This document shows, piece after piece, positions 44,142 through 51,824 of a stretch of 64,000 nucleotides of DNA (position 1 is its first letter; each line of letters starts with the position of its first letter). The translations under genes were made by a program, and so were the position numbers. The DNA lies in assembly GCA_017936685.1 (NCBI GenBank), contig JAGBFA010000011.1, positions 62,001 to 126,000 on the forward strand, given 5' to 3'. The notes beneath the pieces are model-generated. The model was not told where the DNA came from. It was given only the letters and a program-made list of their open reading frames with translations, and made no database searches. This DNA comes from Alistipes sp. Lineage in GTDB: Bacteria; Bacteroidota; Bacteroidia; Bacteroidales; Rikenellaceae.

Positions 44142-45389
44142 ATGAAACTACTCAACAGATTGTGGCTTGCGGCGGCATTCGTGTCGCTGGCTGGCGGAGT
44201 GTCGGCACAGAGCATCGCCGATCGATTCATCGAGGCCTATTCGGCTGCCGAGGAGCAGCTGCAAAACCGTGAATACAAGGCTGCCGTAAAGGGATACGAT
44301 GCCGTGGAGCGCATGGTGGCCTCCGTCACGCCCGAGCAGAGGGATTCGCTCGCCGAGCGGTTCGGCTGCGATGCGGAGGAGCTGATCGACGGCATGAGTT
44401 ACAATTATGCCTGTGCGCTGGCTCTGACCGGCTCGAAGCGCAAGGCGTTGGACCGTTACGAACGCTTCGTCGACGGCACCGTGGGCAAAAGCGAGCATTA
44501 CAACTACGAGTGGGTTGCCGAGGAGGATTCCGATCTCGACTGCATACGCTCCGACAAACGGTTCAAGGCCGCCGCGGCGCGTCTGAAAGAGTGGTGCGAC
44601 TACCGTCATATATTGCGGCAGGCCGCGCCCTACTGCCGTCAGCAGTGCGATACGCTGCCCCGGTGGCGTTATGCCGCGCCCAACGACCGCGAACTGGTGC
44701 GCGTGCGCGAATATTTCAAGCTCGACAGCATAGCCGGTGCGGGCGACGAGCTTTCGAAAATTAAGAACATACTGCGCTGGGTGCACGACAACATTCCTCA
44801 CGACGGCTCGTCGTCGTGGCCCGAAGAGCGCAACTCGATCGCCATGTACGAGCTGTGCAAGCGCGAGGGTCGGGGCATCAACTGCCGCATGCTGGCGCAG
44901 GTGTTGAACGAGTGCTATCTGTCGATGGGACTCAAATCGCGTTACGTGACCTGCCTGCCGCGCACGATGGTCAGCGACTGCCATGTGATAAATGTCGTCT
45001 ATTCCAATCAGTTGGATAAGTGGGTGTGGGTCGATCCCACGTTCAATGCCTATCTTACGGACGATCGGGGCGAGATGATGTCGATCGAGGAGGTGCGCGA
45101 GTGCATACTCGAAGGGCGCAAGTGCCATCTCAACGAAGATGCCAACTGGAACAACCGTTCGCCGCAGACCTACGAGCATTATATCGAGCACTATATGGCC
45201 AAGAACCTCTACTTCCTGCAATGCCGCTCGGTAAGCGAATGGGCGGCCGAGAGCAATGAAAAACAGGCGCAGCCGTGTCGCATGGTGACGCTCGTGCCCT
45301 CGGACACATACTCTTCGTGCAAGCCCGACGGGCGCAATGCCTATACCGCCGATGCGGAGTGGTTCTGGCAGTCGCCATATATCGAGTAA
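44142..45389 (+). CDS. Secreted transglutaminase-like cysteine protein
   Basis: A 415-residue exported protein with a transglutaminase-like core. The signal peptide is MKLLNRLWLAAAFVSLAGGVSA. A helical N-terminal half with TPR-like spacing (QLQNREYKAAVKGYDAVERM) leads to the catalytic region: GRGINCRMLAQVLNECYLSM GLKSRYV with the Cys, CHVINVVYS with the His and WVWVDPTFNAYL with the Asp. Such proteins can be peptidases, amidases or crosslinkers; the substrate is unknown. The start was chosen to give the signal peptide, although the frame is open further upstream. It forms a probable operon with prfB-namZ. Confidence 0.82.
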   Translation: MKLLNRLWLAAAFVSLAGGVSAQSIADRFIEAYSAAEEQLQNREYKAAVKGYDAVERMVASVTPEQRDSLAERFGCDAEELIDGMSYNYACALALTGSKRKALDRYERFVDGTVGKSEHYNYEWVAEEDSDLDCIRSDKRFKAAAARLKEWCDYRHILRQAAPYCRQQCDTLPRWRYAAPNDRELVRVREYFKLDSIAGAGDELSKIKNILRWVHDNIPHDGSSSWPEERNSIAMYELCKREGRGINCRMLAQVLNECYLSMGLKSRYVTCLPRTMVSDCHVINVVYSNQLDKWVWVDPTFNAYLTDDRGEMMSIEEVRECILEGRKCHLNEDANWNNRSPQTYEHYIEHYMAKNLYFLQCRSVSEWAAESNEKQAQPCRMVTLVPSDTYSSCKPDGRNAYTADAEWFWQSPYIE

Positions 45390-45419
45390 ATCGGGATCAG
45401 GCTTAAAATCCGGCGTTGA

Positions 45420-45582
45420 GGCGAGACTCCCACGTCGCAACTGCGTTGCTCCTCGGAGTGACAGGGTAGTCATGTCGTCCCCAACCAGATTCTTCGTTTC
45501 ACTACGTTGCACTCAGAATGACATTTTGCGTTCTGTCATTCTGAGGAGCGTGCCTTGCACGCGACGTGAGAATCTCTCTTTG
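45420..45582. repeat. Family B repeat block B6
   Basis: Two inverted B units: CGAGACTCCCACGTC with hairpin GCAAC-tgc-GTTGC and CTCCTCGGAGTGACAG, then GTCATTCTGAGGA with hairpin GCGTGC-ctt-GCACGC and GACGTGAGAATCTC. Confidence 0.8.
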
Positions 45583-45638
45583 CCGATTTTCTTTCCCCTC
45601 CACCGGATTTTAGGACTTAACCGTAAATAGCCAAACTA

Positions 45639-45670
45639 AAAAGAGTCGCCCCTCGCGGAGCGACTCTTTT
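45639..45670. terminator. Bidirectional terminator between the transglutaminase-like and rluB-like genes
   Basis: AAAAGAGTCGC (45639-45649) pairs with GCGACTCTTTT (45660-45670). The A-tract and T-tract at the two ends make it functional on both strands for the convergent genes. Confidence 0.9.
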
Positions 45671-45691
45671 AATTATGCGGCCTGCGGTCTG

Positions 45692-47041
45692 TTATTCGTA
45701 CTGTCCGGTTTTCAGGCGCATCACCTCCTCGCGCGTCAGGAAACGCCAGGCTCCGCGTTTGAGGTTCTTCTTCGTCAGACCGGCGTAGTAGACGCGGTCG
45801 AGCTTCTGCACGGCGTAGCCTAAATGTTCGAACATGCGGCGCACGATGCGGTTGCGGCCGGAGTGTATCTCCACGCCCACCTCTTTCTTGTTCTCGTTGA
45901 CGTAGGCCACCTCGTCGGCATATATCTCGCCGTCTTCGAGGGTGATGCCCTGCGTGAGGGTATCCATGTCGGCACGCGTCAAAGGCTTGTCGAGCGACAC
46001 CTGATAGATCTTCTTCTTGCGGTACGACGGGTGGGTGAGCTGCTTGGTAAGATCGCCGTCGTTGGTGAACAGCAGCAGTCCCAGCGAGTTCTTGTCGAGC
46101 CGTCCTACGGGGTAGATGCGCTCGGTGCATGCACCCTTGACAAGCTCCATGACGGTCTTGTCGGCATGGGGGTCTTCGAGCGAGGTGACATATCCCTTGG
46201 GCTTGTTGAGTACCAGATAGACATTCTTCTCGCCCTCGATGCGCTCGTCGTTGAAACGAACCTCGTCGGTGGGCTTGATCTTGGTACCCAGCTCGGTGAC
46301 AACGACACCGTTGACCGATACCACGCCTGCCGTGATGAAGTCGTCGGCCTCGCGGCGCGAGCAGATGCCCGACTGCGAGATGAAGCGGTTGAGGCGTATC
46401 TCGCCCGTCTGCGTGTTGGGGTTGTACTTGGGATATGTGCGCGGACGATCCTCCTCCTTGCGCGAGAGCTGACGCTTGCCCGTATCGCGGCCTGCGTGCT
46501 TGGCTCCCGAGTAGGGACGCTGAGAGTCGTTGCGACGCTCGCCGTTGCGTGTCGACGAGCCGCTGCGGTATGACTGGCGTTGTGCGGGTGCGTGATCTAT
46601 GCGGTTGCCGTCGACCTCGCCGTCGGCCGTGCGGTTGCGCTCGGAAAAGTTCTTCTTGTATGCCGGACGCTCGCTGAAACGGCGGTCTGAGGTGCGGCGG
46701 TCATCGTTGTAGCGTCCGTATGACGGACGGCCCTCACCTCCGCGAGAGTGCTCGCCGCGCTGTGCGGTCGAGAAACGGCCCTCGCCGCGATCCTGCTGCG
46801 GGCGGCCGCTGCGATAGGGCTTGCCCTGCGACAGGGGACGGTTGTCGTCGGTGAAGTTGGGATTGAACGATGCGCGTTTTGCTGCGGGCTTATGACCGAA
46901 GCCCTGTCGGTATCCTGCGTCGTCGGCCTCTCGCTGAGGGCGCGGATTGCGCTCAACGCGCTCGGTGGAGCTTATGCGCTGACGTTTGTCGCGCGCGAAA
47001 CGCGAAACGTTGGCCGTTGAGTCTGTGTTGTAATTTTTCAT
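45692..47041 (-). CDS. RluB/RsuA-type pseudouridine synthase with long basic N-terminal extension
   Basis: A 449-residue protein. Residues ~1-210 are a low-complexity, Arg/Gly/Ser/Asp-rich disordered extension (GRYNDDRRTSDRRFSERPAY style). The C-terminal ~240 residues form a standard S4 domain (IRLNRFISQSGICSRREADD) plus catalytic domain, with the active Asp in YPVGRLDKNSLGLLLFTNDG, NKPKGYVTS and GRNRIVRRMFEHLGY. It would isomerise uridine in 23S (or 16S) rRNA. Long RG-rich N-termini on this enzyme occur in Bacteroidetes and may bind RNA. It is monocistronic. Confidence 0.92.
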   Translation of the reverse strand: MKNYNTDSTANVSRFARDKRQRISSTERVERNPRPQREADDAGYRQGFGHKPAAKRASFNPNFTDDNRPLSQGKPYRSGRPQQDRGEGRFSTAQRGEHSRGGEGRPSYGRYNDDRRTSDRRFSERPAYKKNFSERNRTADGEVDGNRIDHAPAQRQSYRSGSSTRNGERRNDSQRPYSGAKHAGRDTGKRQLSRKEEDRPRTYPKYNPNTQTGEIRLNRFISQSGICSRREADDFITAGVVSVNGVVVTELGTKIKPTDEVRFNDERIEGEKNVYLVLNKPKGYVTSLEDPHADKTVMELVKGACTERIYPVGRLDKNSLGLLLFTNDGDLTKQLTHPSYRKKKIYQVSLDKPLTRADMDTLTQGITLEDGEIYADEVAYVNENKKEVGVEIHSGRNRIVRRMFEHLGYAVQKLDRVYYAGLTKKNLKRGAWRFLTREEVMRLKTGQYE

Positions 47042-47228
47042 CTTTATGATATATTAAAGTGCGACAAAGGTAGCTAATTTTTTCGATATGCAACGCTTTC
47101 CTTCAATATGTATGCCACAAAAGATTGCGGCTGCTGTTTTGCTGCCATTATCAGCGGGTTATGCTCGCCGATGCGGCGCGGTTGCAGGAATATGCGCCGG
47201 CAGAGTGCGAGCGTATCGCTTTAATGTG

Positions 47229-47236
47229 TAACTTTG
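47229..47236 (+). promoter_or_regulatory. -7 element for the MATE transporter gene
   Basis: TAACTTTG, 21 bases before the ATG at 47258. No -33 TTG is visible at the normal distance. Confidence 0.45.
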
Positions 47237-47257
47237 TCGCGTGATAAAACGGACGAT

Positions 47258-48592
47258 ATGAACAGACAGATACTTCGCATAGCCATACCCAACATCATAT
47301 CCAACATCACCGTGCCGCTCATGGGCATCGTCTCGACGGCCATTGCCGGGCGTGTCGGCGGCAGCTCCGTCACGGCCATCGGCGCATTGCAGATCGGTGT
47401 GACGATATTCAACTTCATATACTGGAACTGCTCGTTCATACGCATGGGCACCAGCGGCCTGACGGCGCAGGCCTTCGGCGCGGGCGACAGCCGCCAGCAG
47501 AGTCTTATGCTGTGGCGTGCCGTGGCGGTGGCTCTGGGTGTGGGTGTGCTGGCTCTGCTGCTGCAATACCCCATAGGCGAGTTGTCTGTCGCGGCCATGG
47601 GCGGAGCCTCGGTCGAGCAGGATACTATGATCCGCGACTACTTCTACACGCGCATCTGGGCCGTGCCGGCGGGCATCATGCTCTTCGGCCTTAACGGCTG
47701 GCTGACGGGCATGCAGAATGCCGTGGTGCCGATGATAGTGGCCATAACGGTCAACCTGATACATATCGCCGGCAGCTACCTCTTCTCGATTGTCGGCTCG
47801 ATGGGGCTGGCAGGCATAGCATTAGCTTCTGTGGTGGCGCAGTGGACGGGCGTGGGCGTGATGGCGGTCATCATATTCTGGCGGTTCCGCCGCCGCATCG
47901 TGCGCGTGCCGTGGCGCGAGGTGCTCGACATGGAGCAGATGAAGCGGTTTTTCCGCATCAACGTCGACATCATCGTGCGCACGTTCTGCATAGTGGCCGT
48001 CTACACCTTCTTCACCATAGCTTCGGCACACATGGGCGACGAGACCATATTGGCCGTCAATACGCTGCTGTTGCAGCTCTTCACGCTGTTCTCCTATATG
48101 AACGACGGCTTCGCCTATGCCGCCGAGGCGTTGACGGGGCGTTTCATCGGTGCGCGCGACGGCGTGTCGCTGCGCCGCTGCATACGTCTGTGCATCGTCT
48201 GGTGCGGCGTGGTGTCGATCGTGTTCGTGGGTGTGTATGTGGGCTGGTGGCGCGATATTCTGGCCATGATAGTCAATCCCGACAGCGGCGATATTGCCGT
48301 GCTGACCGAGGTGGCCGGACGCTACATAGGCTGGATCATCGCCATTCCCGTGGCGGCGTCGATGCCCTTTATCATGGACGGCATCATGGTCGGTGCCACA
48401 CGCAGCCGCATAATGCGCGACTCGATGCTGCTGTCGACCCTCGGCTACTTCGCCATATTCTACGCCCTGCGCCCTTTGGTGGGCAACGACGCGCTGTGGT
48501 GCGCCTTTACCATCTACATGCTGCTGCGAGGCGTGTTGCAATACTTTATGTCGCACCGTCTGCACGACATATATCGGGCGGCTAATGAGTAG
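47258..48592 (+). CDS. MATE-family efflux transporter (DinF-like)
   Basis: A 444-residue, about 12-helix multidrug and toxin extrusion transporter. It begins MNRQILRIAIPNIISNITVP LMGIVSTAIAGRVGG, the family's TM1 signature. TGMQNAVVPMIVAITVNLIH, GLAGIALASVVAQWTG and FMNDGFAY-like YMNDGFAYAAEALTGRFIGA follow. The internal order resembles the DinF branch. The ATG at 47258 was chosen over an in-frame TTG at 47234. Its 3' end overlaps the convergent clostripain-like gene by 11 bases. Confidence 0.92.
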   Translation: MNRQILRIAIPNIISNITVPLMGIVSTAIAGRVGGSSVTAIGALQIGVTIFNFIYWNCSFIRMGTSGLTAQAFGAGDSRQQSLMLWRAVAVALGVGVLALLLQYPIGELSVAAMGGASVEQDTMIRDYFYTRIWAVPAGIMLFGLNGWLTGMQNAVVPMIVAITVNLIHIAGSYLFSIVGSMGLAGIALASVVAQWTGVGVMAVIIFWRFRRRIVRVPWREVLDMEQMKRFFRINVDIIVRTFCIVAVYTFFTIASAHMGDETILAVNTLLLQLFTLFSYMNDGFAYAAEALTGRFIGARDGVSLRRCIRLCIVWCGVVSIVFVGVYVGWWRDILAMIVNPDSGDIAVLTEVAGRYIGWIIAIPVAASMPFIMDGIMVGATRSRIMRDSMLLSTLGYFAIFYALRPLVGNDALWCAFTIYMLLRGVLQYFMSHRLHDIYRAANE

Positions 48593-50072
48593 CCTTCCAC
48601 CACGAGGTGGTTTTCAGCGCATCGGGATAACGGCTGCTCGGCAGCGAGGTCGTCACGCCCGAGTAGACCGATTCGTCGATGGGGTAGGTGCCGTATGACC
48701 CGAGTGCCGAGTAGAATGTGGGCAGCGTGTATTTGGCCACAACGCAGCGCGACAGCTGAGAGCGGAATTTGTCGAGTGCGGCCTGATCGGTGGCCGTCAC
48801 TGTGTAGAACTCTCCCATGTCGAAGAACGTGTGGGGCGTCTGTCCCTCGTAGCTCTGCAAGGCCGAGACATCGTAATCCTTCGTGGCCGTGGCCAGCACT
48901 TCGCGCGCGGCCTCGGCCAGCGGCTTCAGCTCCGTGCAGTCGATCAGAGCCACCGAGCCGCAGCGTGCCGAACCGGCATACTCGTCGCGGTAGTAGAGCC
49001 AATAGCTCTCGGCTGCGGCCATAAGGTCGCTGCTGCGCCCCTTCTCCTCCATAAGATAGGGCAGTGTGCGGTGATAGGGAAATCCGCGTCCCATGATCTC
49101 GCACGGCGAGGCTATGATGTAGTGCGCCGCATCTTGCAGATCGTACAACGCCTCGATGTTGGACATGAAACATGCGTCGAAGAGTATGTAATCGAACTCT
49201 GCGCCGGCACCCTCGATGCCCTCGGCAAGCTCCGTAATATCCATCTTGACATTGTTTTCGCCGAATGTTCGCGTCGTTTCGGCTCCGGCGGCGGGAGTCC
49301 ATGCGTCGTAGTGCGGACGAAGGCCGAATGTTGTGGCCGAGCCGCTGTCGGCATCTTTTCTCACCCAGCCCGTGGAGTGTCCGGCCACGATCAGTCCGTA
49401 ACGCCGTGCCGGAGCTATCTCTATTATATGGCGCAGGTTGGCGGCCATGTCGGCGGCCGAGAACTCTGCGGCCGGAACGTCGATCTGCTCTATCTGCTGC
49501 TCGACGCAGCCCCCCTCGATAGGGTCGTATCGCAGCTCGCAGATGACGGCTGCGGTGCGCGATGTCTGCCGCAGATATATCACACGGCTCTGACCGAGTA
49601 TGTCGCCGGCGATGGCCGTTTTCGTATCGGCTATGTTGTAGTCGAAATAACGCCCCAGACTCGTGCCGATGAAGTAGTAGATCAGCGTCTGCTCGGCCTC
49701 TGTGGGCGGCGTGGGCAGCTGGTCGATGCGTATGTCGGCTGCGGCGGCTCCGGGACAGGTGACATGCAGCGTCGTGGAGCGTGTTATCGGGAGATCGTTG
49801 CCTTCGACCTGGAACGATATCTCGTTCTCGACCGAGAGATCGATCCCGCTCACCCACTCGTCGTCGACCGTGGCCGACAGATATAGCGACTCACCGTCGG
49901 TGATGTTCGATATGCGGTAGTCGATGCTGACCTGTTGCGGCTCGGAGCCGACGCTGATCTGTGTCTTGTCGACCGAGATTACCGGTGCCGTATCGTCGGT
50001 CTTCTTGCGGCAGGCCGTGGCGAGCACGAGTGCCGCCGTCAGCAGGGTTATGTATGCGAGCGAGTGTTTCAT
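48582..50072 (-). CDS. Clostripain-family (C11) cysteine peptidase lipoprotein
   Basis: A 496-residue lipoprotein. The signal peptide is MKHSLAYITLLTAALVLATAC with Cys21, followed by basic residues (RKK) rather than an acidic export tag. A BACON-like beta domain (about 30-125) precedes the C11 domain (from ~150). The catalytic His is in GLIVAGHSTGW and the catalytic Cys in YILFDACFMSNIEALYDL, with SPCEIMG following. Substrates after Arg are typical of the family. The frame is open upstream of the chosen ATG, but only this start gives a lipoprotein signal. It overlaps the MATE gene tail to tail. Confidence 0.88.
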   Translation of the reverse strand: MKHSLAYITLLTAALVLATACRKKTDDTAPVISVDKTQISVGSEPQQVSIDYRISNITDGESLYLSATVDDEWVSGIDLSVENEISFQVEGNDLPITRSTTLHVTCPGAAAADIRIDQLPTPPTEAEQTLIYYFIGTSLGRYFDYNIADTKTAIAGDILGQSRVIYLRQTSRTAAVICELRYDPIEGGCVEQQIEQIDVPAAEFSAADMAANLRHIIEIAPARRYGLIVAGHSTGWVRKDADSGSATTFGLRPHYDAWTPAAGAETTRTFGENNVKMDITELAEGIEGAGAEFDYILFDACFMSNIEALYDLQDAAHYIIASPCEIMGRGFPYHRTLPYLMEEKGRSSDLMAAAESYWLYYRDEYAGSARCGSVALIDCTELKPLAEAAREVLATATKDYDVSALQSYEGQTPHTFFDMGEFYTVTATDQAALDKFRSQLSRCVVAKYTLPTFYSALGSYGTYPIDESVYSGVTTSLPSSRYPDALKTTSWWKATH

Positions 50073-50115
50073 ATCATAGTGTCGTCGGACAGGGGTCGGA
50101 CCGCTGTCTTGTGTA

Positions 50116-50871
50116 TTATTTGTATTTTCTGGGTTTGAGGTTGTTGAACTGCCATGTGCGGTCGCGCTTGATCTCCACATCGTCGGGCTTGTTGCGATAG
50201 ACGCGGCTGTAATCGAAGTAGAACCCCTTTTTCTTGTCGTAGGTCTTCTCTTTGAGCGGCACGTATTGCACCGTGCGGCTTATTATGCGCCCCTCGTTAT
50301 AGAGGTAGCCCTTCGAGGCTAACAGGTCGTAGGCGTGCGAGAAGAGAAGCACGTGCCACGGCGAGTTCTCTTTCAGACCCGTGCCGGTCGACTCTATGGC
50401 CTGCAAGATGCCGTTGAGGTGGTTGAAATAGAGCTGCTCGCGCTCCTTGTCGCCCAGTGCGCCGTAGGCGTATGCCATCATGTTGAGCACCTTGGGGCTG
50501 AACGGATCGGCCTCCATGGCCTCGGTGCCGGCCTCTATGAGCGACTCCAACTGTCCCACCTGCGGCTGGTCGGGGTTGATGCCGGCCATGACGGCGAGCA
50601 TGCGGTCAAGCGCGGCGTTGTTGGCGAACGGGCGGTAATCCTGCTGATAGGCGTAGCCGTAGTAGAGGTAGTAATACTCCTCGGCCGAGAGCGGTGATGA
50701 TCCTTGCCGGTACTTCAACATCAGATTGGTGTAGTAGTAGGGCGACGAGGCGTTCATCGTGCGCATGGCGATGTCGTCCTCGTCGGGTATGCGCAGCCCC
50801 TCCGTCTCGGGCTGCTGCGCCGACAGGGCGGTAGTGAAGATGACGGCCAAAAGCAATAAGACTCTTTTCAT
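50116..50871 (-). CDS. DUF4919 domain-containing secreted protein
   Basis: A 251-residue exported protein (signal MKRVLLLLAVIFTTALSAQQ). It carries the DUF4919 pattern YYYTNLMLKYRQGSSPLSAE EYYYLYYGYAYQQDYRPF, then a TPR-like helical stretch (PFSPKVLNMMAYAYGALGD) and a beta C-terminus with WHVLLFSHAYDLLASKGY. Function is unknown. It lies 43 bases upstream of the clostripain-like gene and 32 bases downstream of dapA on the same strand. Confidence 0.8.
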   Translation of the reverse strand: MKRVLLLLAVIFTTALSAQQPETEGLRIPDEDDIAMRTMNASSPYYYTNLMLKYRQGSSPLSAEEYYYLYYGYAYQQDYRPFANNAALDRMLAVMAGINPDQPQVGQLESLIEAGTEAMEADPFSPKVLNMMAYAYGALGDKEREQLYFNHLNGILQAIESTGTGLKENSPWHVLLFSHAYDLLASKGYLYNEGRIISRTVQYVPLKEKTYDKKKGFYFDYSRVYRNKPDDVEIKRDRTWQFNNLKPRKYK

Positions 50872-50903
50872 AAATCTGCGTTTTTTACCGAATAACGCAA
50901 AAA

Positions 50904-51794
50904 CTATCGCAAATCGTATTCGGCCATGAGCTTTGCCATGCGTTCGCGCAGCTCGCCGCTGCCCTCCACAAGCGGCAGGCGCACCTTGTCGGCGGTGAGT
51001 CCTGCCACCGACAGCGCGCACTTCACACCCGTGGGATTGCCTTCGGCGAAGAGTGCCTCGCACGCCTCGCGCAGCGTCTCGAAGGCCTTGTCGGCCTCGT
51101 CGAAGCGACCCTGCATGGCACGGCCGATGCAGTCGGTGAATCGCTCGGTAAAGACGTTGGCCGCCACCGAGATCACTCCGTCGCCGCCGCGGCGCACAAG
51201 CTCGACGGTCAGTGCGTCGTCGCCCGAGATGACCAAAAAGTCCTCCCTGCGGCCGTCGATGATCTCCTGCATCTGTCCGATATTGCCCGATGCCTCCTTT
51301 ATGCCGATGACGTTGCCGTTGTCGCGCGCTATGCGCAGCGTCGTTGCAGCGGTCATGTTCGTGCCCGTGCGGCCGGGTACGTTGTAGAGTATGACCGGAC
51401 ACGGCGAGGCCTCGGCTATGGCCGAGAAGTGGCGGTAGAGTCCCTCCTGCGAGGGCTTGTTGTAGAACGGCACCACGCTGAGTATGGCATCGATGCCGTC
51501 GAAGCACATCTCGCCCAACTGCTCGACCACGCCTCGGGTGAAGTTGCCGCCAACGCCGGCCACCAACGGCAGTCGTCCGGCATTGCGCTCTACGATGAAG
51601 CGCAGCACCTCTCGACGCTCGTCGGCGCGCAGCGTTGCCGCCTCGGCCGTCGAACCGAGTGCCACAATGTAGTCCACGCCGCCGCGTATGACATGTTCTA
51701 CCATACGCTCCAATGCCGCGTAATCAACCTTGTCGTCTGTCGTAAACGGTGTGACGAGTGCTACGCCCACACCGCTGAATCGAGTATCTTTCAT
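50904..51794 (-). CDS. dapA: 4-Hydroxy-tetrahydrodipicolinate synthase
   Basis: A 296-residue class I aldolase condensing pyruvate with aspartate semialdehyde for lysine and diaminopimelate. GVGVALVTPFTTDDKVDY opens the barrel, LGSTAEAATL is the GTTGE-like loop, LYNVPGRTGTNM holds the catalytic Tyr, and IGIKEASGN has the Schiff-base Lys. The start at MKDTRFSG was chosen to match family length; an ATG 8 codons upstream (51818) is also open. ligA lies 30 bases upstream on the same strand. Confidence 0.95.
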   Translation of the reverse strand: MKDTRFSGVGVALVTPFTTDDKVDYAALERMVEHVIRGGVDYIVALGSTAEAATLRADERREVLRFIVERNAGRLPLVAGVGGNFTRGVVEQLGEMCFDGIDAILSVVPFYNKPSQEGLYRHFSAIAEASPCPVILYNVPGRTGTNMTAATTLRIARDNGNVIGIKEASGNIGQMQEIIDGRREDFLVISGDDALTVELVRRGGDGVISVAANVFTERFTDCIGRAMQGRFDEADKAFETLREACEALFAEGNPTGVKCALSVAGLTADKVRLPLVEGSGELRERMAKLMAEYDLR

Positions 51795-51824
51795 GACCTT
51801 TTTATTTTTTTCTTGCATTTTTGT

